A DNA stretch of 64,000 nucleotides from Gammaproteobacteria bacterium. Its GTDB lineage: Bacteria > Pseudomonadota > Gammaproteobacteria > Steroidobacterales > GCA-2729495. The stretch is from assembly GCA_016874095.1 (NCBI GenBank), contig VGVH01000001.1, positions 248,001-312,000 of the forward strand, read 5' to 3'. Both the position numbers and the translations under genes were made by a program. Each line of letters starts with the position of its first letter. Position 1 is the first letter of the stretch. The notes below the pieces were generated by a model, which saw only the letters and a list, made by a program, of their open reading frames with translations, searched no databases and had not been told where the DNA came from. Shown in pieces: positions 18,630 through 27,063 of this stretch.

Positions 18630-19418
18630 ATGCACCGTCTGCTGATCGCCATCGTATCGATGCTCCTTTCTGTTCCGCTATTCGCGGCCGATGCGCCTGC
18701 GAACTACGTCCCCACCGTCCTCGTCACCGGCGCCAACCGCGGCATCGGTCTCGAGCTCGCGCGCCAGTACGCCGCGCGCGGCTGGAACGTCATCGGCACC
18801 GCGCGCAAGCCCGCCGAGGCCACGGAACTCAACGCACTGGCCAGCGACAGCAAGGGTCGCGTGAGCGTGGAAGCGCTCGACGTCATGGAATTCGCCAGCA
18901 TCGAGGCACTGGCCAGGCGCCTCGAAGGCAAACCGATCGACATCCTGTTCAACAATGCCGGCGTCACCGGCGGCGGCGAGAACCAGCAGATGTTCCGCAA
19001 CATGCAGTGGGAACTGTTCGACAGCGTGCACCGCACCAACGTCGTCGGCCCGCTCAAGCTCGCCGAGGTGTTCCTGCCGCACCTGCTCGCCGGCCAGCAG
19101 AAGAAGATCAGCAACGTCTCGAGCAGCCAGGGCTCGATCGGCACCAACCGCGGCGGCACGCTCTACATCTACCGCTCGAGCAAGGCCGCGCTCAACATGG
19201 TGATGGTCAACCTCGCCAACCAGCTGAAGGGCAAGGGAGTCTCGGTAGCGCTGATCGACCCGGGCCCGGTCGATACCGACATGATGAAGTCGCTGCCGAA
19301 GAAGATGCTGCGCCCGGTGCCGACCGCCGCCGGCGACCTGATCCGCATCACCGATCAGCTGAGCGTCGCCAACTCCGGTACGTTCTGGACTTTCGACGGC
19401 AGCGTGCTGCCGTGGTGA
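18630..19418 (+). CDS. Exported short-chain dehydrogenase/reductase (SDR)
   Basis: A 262-residue SDR preceded by a signal peptide (MHRLLIAIVSMLLSVPLFAA). The nucleotide motif TGANRGIG lies at 33-40, followed by FNNAG, a serine in NVSSSQGS, and YRSSK, the YxxxK catalytic pair. Classical SDRs are cytoplasmic, so export to a compartment without free NAD(P)H is unusual. The signal may instead act as a membrane anchor. GAGGAG precedes the ATG by about 8 bases. It ends 1 base before the stop of the convergent S9 peptidase. Confidence 0.85.
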   Translation: MHRLLIAIVSMLLSVPLFAADAPANYVPTVLVTGANRGIGLELARQYAARGWNVIGTARKPAEATELNALASDSKGRVSVEALDVMEFASIEALARRLEGKPIDILFNNAGVTGGGENQQMFRNMQWELFDSVHRTNVVGPLKLAEVFLPHLLAGQQKKISNVSSSQGSIGTNRGGTLYIYRSSKAALNMVMVNLANQLKGKGVSVALIDPGPVDTDMMKSLPKKMLRPVPTAAGDLIRITDQLSVANSGTFWTFDGSVLPW

Positions 19419-19419
19419 A

Positions 19420-21435
19420 TCAGGGCGTCCGTGGCAGATGTCGGTCGAACCACTCGAGGTGTCGTCGCGAGCGATCCTGGATGTAGCTCAGCTTCGACAG
19501 GCCGTGGTACTCGTCCGGGTAGATCACGAGCTGGGTGGGCACGCCGAGGCTCCGCAGGGCCTGGTACATCTGCTCGGAGTTCAGCAGCGGCACGTTGAAA
19601 TCGGCTGAACCGCACATGAACAGCGTGGGTGTGCGGATCCGATCTGCCTTCAGGAAGGGATACGAGAGCTTGAGCCAGGTCGCCGTGTTCGCCCAGGGGG
19701 TACCCAGTTCCTGCTCATAGCCATGGATGTACATGTCGGTGCCGTAGCCGGCGAGGAAGTTCGAAGCACCCGAGCCACTCACGGCGGCCTTGAAGCGCGT
19801 ATCGCTGGCGATGACGTAGTTGGTGAGGATGCCGCCGTAGCTCCAGCCGAAGACGCCGAGTCGATCGGGGTCGGCGACGCCACGGGCAACCGCCTCATCC
19901 ATGGCCGCCAGGACGTCGCGGACATCGAGATTGCCCCAGTCAGCGAGGGCCGCCACCGCGAACGGCTCGCCCCGGCCGGTGCTGCCACGCGGGTTCGGCG
20001 CCAGGACGGCATAGCCCTGCGCCGCGTACAGCTGCCAGTCGAACTCGAAGCGGTGCGCGAACTGCCACGCCGGCCCGCCATGCAGTTCCATCAGTGTCCG
20101 GACCGCAGCGCCCTGCGCCCACGCGCGCGGCTGAGTGAGGAAGGCGGATACCGTCGTGCCATCGGGGCTCCGCGCCTGCATCACTTCGGGCGCGATCAGG
20201 TCGAGTTGCGCGAGCAGCGCATCGTTCTGTCGCGACAACGGGCGCAGCCGGGTCCCGTCGAGGGCGTGGGCCTCGAGTGGCTGCAGCGGCGTCGACATCG
20301 ATACGGCGATGCGGTCACGACCACCGACGCTTAGCTCAAGCACTTCGTTGCCGCCAAACGAACGGCGCTCGACGGCGCCACCTTCGCGACGAACGCGGGC
20401 GACGTACTGGTAGCCGTCGTCCTCGACGAGGAAGTAGAGCCAGCGGCCATCGGCGGACCAGTGCGGTTGCTCGATGTTGCGATCGAGCGCGGCAGTCACG
20501 ATACGCGGCGCACCGCCTGCCAGCGGCACCACGGCGAGTCGGTGCGTGCCGTACCAGAGCAGTTTCGCATCGCTGCCGACGACGACGGCCAGATCACGGC
20601 CATCGGGATGCCACGCAGGCCGGGCGAGCCAGGCGGCACCCACGCTGTCGCTGTAAAAGCGGTGCAGCAGGCGCGCGGGGGCATCGCGCTCGGCCCGCAT
20701 CACGTAGAGGCCGTACCAGGTGCTGCGGTCCCAGTCGGCATCGCGTCGGCTCAGGAAGGCGATCTCCCGGCCATCGGGCGACCACGACGGGTGCGTCTCT
20801 TCGAAGTCCCCGGACGTGAGCGGAACCGGTTCGCCGCCATCGACACCGACAAGGTAGAGGTGACGGCGGCGCCCGTCGAGATAGCCGCTCTCGTCCTCCT
20901 TGAAGTAGTAGCGGTCGACCACGATCGGTGGCGGCGCGGCCGTCTCTTCTCCGAGGGCGCGAGGATCCGGGTCGCTGGCGACGAGCACGAGGCGGCTGCC
21001 ATCGGGAGACCAGGCGTAGTCCTCGACGCCACCGGGCAGCTCCGTGAGGCGACGGGCTTCGCCGCCACGCAGGTCCAGCAGCCAGAGCTGGCTGGTCTCA
21101 TCCTCCGTGCCACGCGAGGAGAGGAAGGCGAGGTAGCGGCCGTCGCGGCTGAAACGCGGCGTGGACTCGCTGTCCGGCGAGTGCGTGAGCGGCCGATTGT
21201 CGCGGCCGTCCCAACTGGCGAGCCACAGGTCGGTTTGCCAGCCATCGGCCGCGTTGTCGGCCACGTTGACGGTGTACGCGACCCACCGGCCATCGCGCGA
21301 CACCTCGGGCTGCGAAACCTCGCGCAAGGCGCTCCAGTCTTCGAGCCGGATCGCCCGCTTGTCGGCGGCGCTGGTCGGCGTGGCCATGACAGCCAGGATG
21401 GCCAGCAGCGGAAACCAGCAATGTCGCCCGTTCAT
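19420..21435 (-). CDS. S9 family prolyl oligopeptidase-type peptidase, exported
   Basis: A 671-residue peptidase with a signal peptide (start ATG 21435, MNGRHCWFPLLAILAVMA). A WD40-like beta-propeller (repeated SRDGRW, SPDGSR, SPDGRE, SADGRW) is followed by an alpha/beta hydrolase domain. The catalytic serine is in GWSYGG, the aspartate in SADFNVPL and the histidine in PDEYHGL. Such enzymes release dipeptides or acyl-amino acids from short peptides in the periplasm. A second S9 gene of the same type lies nearby at 22044-24092, but the two are not close duplicates by eye. Confidence 0.9.
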   Translation of the reverse strand: MNGRHCWFPLLAILAVMATPTSAADKRAIRLEDWSALREVSQPEVSRDGRWVAYTVNVADNAADGWQTDLWLASWDGRDNRPLTHSPDSESTPRFSRDGRYLAFLSSRGTEDETSQLWLLDLRGGEARRLTELPGGVEDYAWSPDGSRLVLVASDPDPRALGEETAAPPPIVVDRYYFKEDESGYLDGRRRHLYLVGVDGGEPVPLTSGDFEETHPSWSPDGREIAFLSRRDADWDRSTWYGLYVMRAERDAPARLLHRFYSDSVGAAWLARPAWHPDGRDLAVVVGSDAKLLWYGTHRLAVVPLAGGAPRIVTAALDRNIEQPHWSADGRWLYFLVEDDGYQYVARVRREGGAVERRSFGGNEVLELSVGGRDRIAVSMSTPLQPLEAHALDGTRLRPLSRQNDALLAQLDLIAPEVMQARSPDGTTVSAFLTQPRAWAQGAAVRTLMELHGGPAWQFAHRFEFDWQLYAAQGYAVLAPNPRGSTGRGEPFAVAALADWGNLDVRDVLAAMDEAVARGVADPDRLGVFGWSYGGILTNYVIASDTRFKAAVSGSGASNFLAGYGTDMYIHGYEQELGTPWANTATWLKLSYPFLKADRIRTPTLFMCGSADFNVPLLNSEQMYQALRSLGVPTQLVIYPDEYHGLSKLSYIQDRSRRHLEWFDRHLPRTP

Positions 21436-21504
21436 GAGTCGCGCCCCTGTCGAACCGATGGGCCCAGTCTGCCGACACGGCGGCGAATCCGGTAGTCTCC
21501 CGCC

Positions 21505-22032
21505 ATGACGGACCCGTCCCGCATCACCGTCCGCCGCGCCACGGCGGAAGACGCAGTCGCGCTGGCCGATGTGGGCTCGGCGACATTCGTCGAGAACTTC
21601 GGCCACTTATATACGCTGGATGACCTGCAGGCATTCCTGGTCGGCAGCCACTCCCCTGCCGCGCGGGCGCGACAGCTCGCGGAGCCGGGCGTGGCCGTGT
21701 GGCTGGCAGAACTCCCGGGGGAGCCGGCGATCGGCTATGTCACGATCGGGTCCTGCAAGCTGCCGGTCGACAACCTCGAAGCCCAGGCAGCCGAGATCCG
21801 CCAGCTCTACGTGCGCAAACGCTGGCACAACCAGCAGCTCGGCGCCCGGTTCATGCAGATCGGGCTCGACTGGCTCGCGGAACAGGGCCGCACACCGCTG
21901 TACGTCGGCGTGTGGTCCGAGAACTACGGCGCACAACGCTTCTACGAGCGCTACGGCTTCACCAAGATCGGCGAGTACGGCTTCCCGGTCGGCAAGAAGA
22001 TCGACCGCGAGTTCATCCTGAAACAGAAATAG
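21505..22032 (+). CDS. GNAT family N-acetyltransferase
   Basis: A 175-residue GCN5-related acetyltransferase. Motif A/B is visible as IRQLYVRKRWHNQQLGARFM, with the acetyl-CoA loop altered from the usual Q/RxxGxG/A. VGVWSENYGAQRFYERYGF is typical of motif B. The substrate is unknown. It is divergent from the upstream S9 peptidase (69-bp spacer) and convergent with the next one. Its TAG stop is the left edge of a family C palindrome. Confidence 0.87.
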   Translation: MTDPSRITVRRATAEDAVALADVGSATFVENFGHLYTLDDLQAFLVGSHSPAARARQLAEPGVAVWLAELPGEPAIGYVTIGSCKLPVDNLEAQAAEIRQLYVRKRWHNQQLGARFMQIGLDWLAEQGRTPLYVGVWSENYGAQRFYERYGFTKIGEYGFPVGKKIDREFILKQK

Positions 22033-22049
22033 GTGCCTCGCACCTATTT
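22027..22049. repeat. Family C palindrome joining two stop codons
   Basis: AAATAGGTGC and GCACCTATTT surround a 3-base centre. The TAG at 22030-22032 ends the acetyltransferase, and the CTA at 22044-22046 is the stop of the convergent S9 peptidase. The structure is the same as at 11234 and 45532. Confidence 0.9.
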
Positions 22050-24092
22050 CAGCCAGGTGGCCAGCCAGTCGAAGACAGCGTCATGCCATTGCAGGCTGTT
22101 CGCCGGCTTGAGTATCCAGTGGTTCTCGTCCCGGAAATAGAGCAGCCGGCTGGGGATGCCCCGGCGCTGCAGGAACGTGAACGCCGCAAGCCCCTGTCCG
22201 AACGGCACGCGGTAGTCGAGCTCACCGTGAGTCACGAGCATCGGCGTCTTCCAGTTGGCGAGGAAATTCGCCGGGTTGTTCTTTTCGTAGATCGACGGAT
22301 CCAGGTAATACGGTCCGCCGTGCTCCCATTCCTCGAACCACAGCTCCTCGGTCGTGTAGTACATCGACCGGCTGTCGAAGATGCCGGCGTGGTTGACGAG
22401 ACAGCGGAAACGATCCGGCCAGTTCCCCGCGATCCAGTTCATCATGAAGCCGCCGTACGAAGGCCCGAGCGCACAAGCCCGCTCGCCGTCGAGCCAGTCG
22501 TAGCGCTCAACCGCCGCTGCGAGTCCCTTCTGCAGGTCGACGAGCGGCTTGCCGCCCCAGTCCTTCGAGATCGAGTCGGTGAACGCCTGTCCGTATCCCG
22601 GCGAGCCGTGGTAATCGATCATCACGACACCGTAGCCCTGCCCCGCGAGCACCTGGGCGTTCCAGCGATAGCTCCACTGGTTCTGCAGGCTGACCTGCGG
22701 CCCGCCATGAACGACGAACGCGATCGGCGCCTTGCGGCCGGACGCCAGGCCCGGCGGGCGAATCACGTAGCCGTACACCAGCTCGTCGTTCCAGCCCTTG
22801 AAGCTGAACTGCTCGTAAGCGCCCAGTGAACGCGCGGCCAGCAGCTCGCCATTGACGTCAGTGAGCTGGCGCGCCGGCTTGCCCGAGCGCGGCGCGAACC
22901 AGAGATCGGCCGGCGCGCCGATGCTCGTCAGCGCGACGACGGCTCCCCCCGGGGCCGCGGCGTACTCCGCGACCTGGCCCTCGCCCGTGACTCGCCGGAC
23001 GGCGCCGCTTTTCGGGTCGATCTCGAACAGTGGCATCTGCCCGATGTCATCGGTATTGGCCAACAACCACTGGCTGTCGGTACTGGCACCCAGCCGGGTG
23101 ACGGACCGGTCCCAGGCGTCGGTCAGGACCCGGATCGCGCCGGTCCGGCCATCCCGGAGCCGCACATGGAACCGGTCAGCCTCGAATCCCGGGCGGGTCA
23201 TCGCCAGCCAGGCCAGGTCGCCGTTGGCGAGGTAGACGGGCTGGGTGTCCGAGGCGGGGTTGCCCGCCGTCAGGTTCACCGGGGCCCGGCTGCCGTCGGC
23301 CGGTGCTTCCCACAGGTCGAAATTGGTGGACCAGGCCTCCTCGCGATCAGCCAGGCGGACGCTGAAGGCGAGCCGGGTACCGTCACGGCTGAAGGCGTAC
23401 TCCTCGTCGCCGCCGAAAGGCCGCGACGGCAGGTGGCCGCGCGCGGCGCCTGAAATGTTCACCGGCTCGTCGGCGCGTCCATCGATGCCGATCGGCGCCG
23501 TGAACAGCGTCGACAGTTGCCCGTCTTCCCAGCTGTCCCAATGGCGGATGAAGAGCTGGTCGTAGCGCTGGCCGGTGGCCTTGTCGGCCGCGAGGACCGC
23601 GAGTCGCTCGGCGGTGCAGGCCAGGGTCGGGCAGTCGGGAAAGACGGTTGCGGTGAACGCGATCCGGCCGCCGTCCGGTGCGATCTTCAGCGTCCCGATC
23701 TCGACCGGCAGGTCGGTAACCTGACGGGCCTCGCCCCCAGCGAGCGGCAACTGCCAGACCTGCGACGAACCGGAACGCGCGGTCAGGAAAAAGAGCGAAC
23801 GGCCGTCGCTGCTCCAGCGCGGCGAGGACGCGCTGGCATCGCCGCGGGTCAACTGCCGCGGCTCGCCGCCCGCGATATCGACCACCCAGAGCTGCGTTCG
23901 ACCGCGGTTCGCATCCAGGTCGGTCTCGCGCAAAACGAACGCCACGCGCCTGCCGTCGGGCGATACCTGCGGGTCGGAAATCCGCTTGAGACTCACGAGA
24001 TCGGCGGCTGTGAACGCCTCGGTCGCGCTTCCCCGGACGGCACTCGCGCCGATCGCGAGCACGCCGCAAATGACATATATGAACAGTTTCAT
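22044..24092 (-). CDS. S9 family peptidase, exported
   Basis: A 682-residue exported peptidase. A signal peptide (MKLFIYVICGVLAIGASA) precedes a propeller with SPDGRR and SSDGRS repeats and a C-terminal alpha/beta hydrolase domain. The serine nucleophile is in GPSYGGFM, the aspartate in HGELDYRVPF and the histidine in RDENHWI. This catalytic pattern is close to acylaminoacyl-peptidase or dipeptidyl-peptidase 5-like S9C enzymes. It lies 44 bases downstream of the DUF885 gene on the same strand. That gap is unusually AT-rich and holds one copy of the ACTGT-TATTTAAA motif, so it may have its own regulated promoter. Confidence 0.92.
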   Translation of the reverse strand: MKLFIYVICGVLAIGASAVRGSATEAFTAADLVSLKRISDPQVSPDGRRVAFVLRETDLDANRGRTQLWVVDIAGGEPRQLTRGDASASSPRWSSDGRSLFFLTARSGSSQVWQLPLAGGEARQVTDLPVEIGTLKIAPDGGRIAFTATVFPDCPTLACTAERLAVLAADKATGQRYDQLFIRHWDSWEDGQLSTLFTAPIGIDGRADEPVNISGAARGHLPSRPFGGDEEYAFSRDGTRLAFSVRLADREEAWSTNFDLWEAPADGSRAPVNLTAGNPASDTQPVYLANGDLAWLAMTRPGFEADRFHVRLRDGRTGAIRVLTDAWDRSVTRLGASTDSQWLLANTDDIGQMPLFEIDPKSGAVRRVTGEGQVAEYAAAPGGAVVALTSIGAPADLWFAPRSGKPARQLTDVNGELLAARSLGAYEQFSFKGWNDELVYGYVIRPPGLASGRKAPIAFVVHGGPQVSLQNQWSYRWNAQVLAGQGYGVVMIDYHGSPGYGQAFTDSISKDWGGKPLVDLQKGLAAAVERYDWLDGERACALGPSYGGFMMNWIAGNWPDRFRCLVNHAGIFDSRSMYYTTEELWFEEWEHGGPYYLDPSIYEKNNPANFLANWKTPMLVTHGELDYRVPFGQGLAAFTFLQRRGIPSRLLYFRDENHWILKPANSLQWHDAVFDWLATWLK

Positions 24093-24106
24093 GACAGTTT
24101 AAGTTA

Positions 24107-24121
24107 ATTTTAAATAACAGT
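24107..24121 (-). promoter_or_regulatory. Putative operator motif (ACTGTTATTTAAAAT)
   Basis: Within the AT-rich gap before the S9 peptidase start, the minus strand reads ACTGTTATTTAAAAT. It resembles ACTGTCTATTTAAAT upstream of the DUF885 gene and the oligopeptide ABC operon, with one base missing. ACTGTC also recurs right beside the ATG (24092-24097). Confidence 0.35.
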
Positions 24122-24136
24122 TAGTTGAGTAACTTG

Positions 24137-26140
24137 TCAGTTTGTAGTCATCACTGTATCCGCCTCAAGTTTGCGCAGCAGTTCGGTGCCGAAATACCCC
24201 GCCGGAATGGTTCCCTGCTTCATGAACTCGAGGTGGAATCGCTTCGCGTCGAAACGCTCGCCGAGGCGCCTGGCCGCCTCCGCCCGCAACGCCTGGATCT
24301 GCTCCTTGCCGAGGCGATAAGTGATCGCCTGCGTCGGCCAGCGCGAGTAGCGGAAGATCGCCGAGCGCGCGACATCACAGCTCGTGCGTTTCGATTCACT
24401 CGCGGCCAGCACGGCCGGATCGTGGCAACTGCCCGGCTCGAAATCGACGACCGTCGAATACAGATCGATCGCCTCGTCGAAGCCGATGCGACCGGTGTGC
24501 AGGCCGGTGTCGAGGCGAACGCGCAGGTCCCGGTAGAGCTTCCCCTGCAACTGGTAGAGACGCTCCTCGGGTGAGTAGAACCCCGCCGGGAAACCCGGCT
24601 GCGGTTCCGCCAGCAACGCCTCCGAGTAAAGTGCCCAACCCTCCGCCGCCATCGAGTCCTGCCACATGGACGAGGAGTCCTCCACGGCGCCGGGCACCAG
24701 CCAGCGGATCAGCGCGATGCTCGCGCGGTGCTCCGTCATGATCTTGTAGTGCCAGTCGTGGCCGGGGAAGCCTTCGTGCGCGGCGAGGTCGGCCATGGCC
24801 GAGAAGTTGTTCGCGCGCAGCTGGCCGCGGTCCCCGCCGGTCGCTGTCAGGTAGAAGTGGCCGACGCCGAGACCCGACAGGGGTGGCGCCGGATAGTAAG
24901 CGGCGCCCTCCACGCTGGCCTTCAAGGGCTCGGGTGTCGGAATGACCGCCAGGCGATAGTCGGCCGGCACGTCGAACAGGCCTGAGCGCCGGGCATAGTC
25001 CAGCAGTCGCTCGCCAGTCTCCCGGTAACCGCGGAACAGGGCCTCGTCATCCGCCGGCGCGCTCTCCAGCAGCTGCCCGAAAACGGAGCGGACGGTCGCC
25101 GGCCCGTCGGCAGCCAGCGGCCATCCGCGGCTGGCGGCGATTTCCCCTGCCAGTGCGACCATTTCCGTCCGGGTCGCCTCGACGACCGGCCATGACTCCT
25201 CGTAGAGGCGGGCACTGCTGGTCTCGAGCCGCAGATTGTTCCGGATCGCCCAGTCGTACTCCTCGCTGCCGGCGGCGTAGCGGTCCACCCGGTATTGCGG
25301 CTTCAGCGACGGGGAGGAACCGGCAGAAGCGGGCTCGTGGAAAGCCGTGAGCACGAACCCCCGAAAGCTGCCGTAGGCGGTGCCGGCCGCCGCAGCCGCA
25401 TCGCGCAGTTCGGCGAGCAAGGCCTCCCGCTCCGGGATCTTCAGGCGCTCGGCCGCCAGGGCCGGCAGATCCCTCGCAAACCAGGTGGCATTGGCGGCGG
25501 CAGCTTCGACGCCGTAGGCCTCGATCACGCGCCAGTCGGCGGTGTTGCCGCGTTCGATGCCGGCGGTGAGCTGATGGCGCGCTGTCGCCAGGTAGCGCGG
25601 GATGGCATGCAGTCGACGAATCACCCGCCGCCATTCCGCCGCCGTGCCGTAAGCCCCGCCGCCGAGATCGGTGAGCACCTGCAACTGCCAGTCGATGCCG
25701 CGGAAGGGCTCGTCCATATAGGTGTCGATCGCGCGCTCCTGGTACCGGCGCTGACCGTGCTGACGGAGCAGGAACTCGATCTGCGCCAGGGCGACTTCCC
25801 GATCGATGCGCCGGCTGGCCGACAGCGACTCCGGTCGTACAGCGCGAAAGCGGCGACGCAGTTCGAGGAGTCCCGCGTCTTCGCGCGCGATCACCTCGGC
25901 CGAGTGATCGCGCAGGCGGGTATCGACTTCGGCGAGCACAGGATCGACTGCCGAGCCGCCAAGATAGGTCCCGACCACCGGATTGCGCTCGAGGAAAAAG
26001 ATCGCGTAATCGCGCTCGATCCGGGCGAAGAATTGGTCGCCACTGTGGCGCTGAGGGCGGCTGTCCGGTGCCCCAGCAACGGCTGTCAGCGCCAGCAGGG
26101 CGAGCAAGCCCAGCCAGGGCCTATTAGCAGGTATTGTCAT
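24137..26140 (-). CDS. DUF885 family protein, putative exported metallopeptidase
   Basis: A 667-residue protein of the DUF885 family with an N-terminal signal-like segment (LGLLALLALTAVAGAP). The conserved motif HEGFPGH, resembling an HExxH-type metal site, lies in the C-terminal half, followed by SMAAEGWALYSE. Members are thought to be zinc peptidases, but activity is poorly studied. The family length of about 600 fits. It is the first gene before an S9 peptidase on the same strand. Its upstream region is strikingly AT-rich and carries an ATAGACTGTCTAT palindrome that touches the start codon. Confidence 0.88.
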   Translation of the reverse strand: MTIPANRPWLGLLALLALTAVAGAPDSRPQRHSGDQFFARIERDYAIFFLERNPVVGTYLGGSAVDPVLAEVDTRLRDHSAEVIAREDAGLLELRRRFRAVRPESLSASRRIDREVALAQIEFLLRQHGQRRYQERAIDTYMDEPFRGIDWQLQVLTDLGGGAYGTAAEWRRVIRRLHAIPRYLATARHQLTAGIERGNTADWRVIEAYGVEAAAANATWFARDLPALAAERLKIPEREALLAELRDAAAAAGTAYGSFRGFVLTAFHEPASAGSSPSLKPQYRVDRYAAGSEEYDWAIRNNLRLETSSARLYEESWPVVEATRTEMVALAGEIAASRGWPLAADGPATVRSVFGQLLESAPADDEALFRGYRETGERLLDYARRSGLFDVPADYRLAVIPTPEPLKASVEGAAYYPAPPLSGLGVGHFYLTATGGDRGQLRANNFSAMADLAAHEGFPGHDWHYKIMTEHRASIALIRWLVPGAVEDSSSMWQDSMAAEGWALYSEALLAEPQPGFPAGFYSPEERLYQLQGKLYRDLRVRLDTGLHTGRIGFDEAIDLYSTVVDFEPGSCHDPAVLAASESKRTSCDVARSAIFRYSRWPTQAITYRLGKEQIQALRAEAARRLGERFDAKRFHLEFMKQGTIPAGYFGTELLRKLEADTVMTTN

Positions 26141-26153
26141 TTAAATAGACAGT
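26139..26153 (-). promoter_or_regulatory. Putative operator ACTGTCTATTTAAAT at the DUF885 start
   Basis: The minus strand reads ATAGACTGTCTATTTAAATG into the start codon, so the site includes a 13-bp palindrome and overlaps the ATG. A half copy (AACTGTCTATATA) lies about 40 bases further upstream. The same 15-mer occurs on the opposite strand at 34248-34262 before the oligopeptide ABC operon. Confidence 0.45.
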
Positions 26154-26349
26154 CTATATTTCTTATTATAATTAAATAAATATGTATATAGACAGTTAAT
26201 TATCGGACGACGTCCGGCCGCTGCTTCAGAGGCCAGCTCACGCGATTTATCCGGCCGCCGGTGCCGACGATACGCCGGCTCCTGCGACGGGAAAAGCGCT
26301 ACGCCCGCGCGCACTTGACAGCCCTGCCAAGCCGACCGAGTGTGCACCC

Positions 26350-26568
26350 ATGGCGACGTTGATCCGCGCCAGTTATGAATTGGATGCCGACACCGTGAAG
26401 CGGCTGAAGCTGCTCGCGCGTCGCTGGCATGTGAGCGAGGCCGAAGCGCTGCGGCGGGTGGTGCGCCTGGGTGGTCGCAGCCGCCGCAAGGCGACCTCCG
26501 CTGCTGCCCTCAGCGAGTTCATCGCACCGCATGTCGGCGCCCGCCGACTCCCCCGCCACGACAGTTAG
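26350..26568 (+). CDS. Small ribbon-helix-helix-like protein
   Basis: A 72-residue basic protein. An N-terminal strand (TLIRASYELDADTVKRLKLLA) is followed by two short helices (VSEAEALRRVVRLG), matching the shape of CopG/Arc-type ribbon-helix-helix DNA-binding proteins. No toxin gene is adjacent, so an antitoxin role is not supported. It could be a small regulator, possibly of the divergent AT-rich DUF885 promoter, but that is inference. Its TAG stop overlaps the TAA stop of the convergent metallopeptidase gene (TTAG). Confidence 0.6.
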   Translation: MATLIRASYELDADTVKRLKLLARRWHVSEAEALRRVVRLGGRSRRKATSAAALSEFIAPHVGARRLPRHDS

Positions 26569-26972
26569 CGCACCGGCAGCAGCGCGCCGATCGACGCCTC
26601 CAGCCGCCGTTTGCGCCCCCGCCAGTCGGGCATCAGCGTCTCCATCAACCGGTAGAACGCCGGCCCGTGACCTTGGTGCTCGAGGTGGCAGAGCTCATGC
26701 ACGACGACGTACTCGACGCACTGCCGGGGCGCCTCAAGCAGAGCCAGGTTGAGGGTCATGCGGGCGGGCTCCGGCGGACCGCCGCCAAACCAGCGCCGCA
26801 GATACCCCCTGCGCCGGGTGGAAAGGCTCCCCCAGCGGGTGCGCATCCAGCGTAGCGTCAGGCGTGGCAACGGGTGTCCGCGGGCCGCAAAGGGAGCGAA
26901 CTGCTCCTCAATGATGGCGGCGAAGTGCCGGGCAGCTTCCTGCTTGTCGGCCGATGTCGATGGTCGCCGCAT
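26565..26972 (-). CDS. YgjP/DUF45-type metallopeptidase domain protein
   Basis: A 135-residue protein with the zinc motif HELCHLEHQGHGPAFY of the YgjP (M48-like, DUF45) family, preceded by RWGSLSTRR. Full family members are about 220-240 residues, so this copy is short and lacks most of the N-terminal beta region. No alternative start extends it, because the frame upstream reaches a palindromic repeat. It could be a naturally short version or an N-terminally truncated gene. The function of the family is not well established. Confidence 0.75.
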   Translation of the reverse strand: MRRPSTSADKQEAARHFAAIIEEQFAPFAARGHPLPRLTLRWMRTRWGSLSTRRRGYLRRWFGGGPPEPARMTLNLALLEAPRQCVEYVVVHELCHLEHQGHGPAFYRLMETLMPDWRGRKRRLEASIGALLPVR

Positions 26973-27002
26973 ACTTTGGTGGCTCGCAGGTTAATGGTTA
27001 AT

Positions 27003-27036
27003 GGGGACGCCAACCTTCGCGATGGTTAGCGTCCCC
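27003..27036. repeat. Family A palindrome, short form with two mismatches
   Basis: 34 bases beginning GGGGACGCCAACC and ending GGTTAGCGTCCCC, differing from a perfect palindrome at two pairs. Unlike the other copies it lies between divergent genes, before the methyltransferase start at 27064, so terminator function for a neighbour is less obvious. Confidence 0.88.
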
Positions 27037-27063
27037 TTAACATCCGTCTGGCAGAATTCTGGC

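Noticed and set aside
26141-26349. AT-rich DNA as a sign of a foreign island
   Set aside because: The low-GC stretch is confined to intergenic promoter regions while flanking genes keep normal codon use; regulatory DNA is the simpler explanation.
26350-26568. Antitoxin of a toxin-antitoxin pair
   Set aside because: The convergent neighbour is a YgjP-type metallopeptidase domain, not a known toxin, and the genes are not in an operon.
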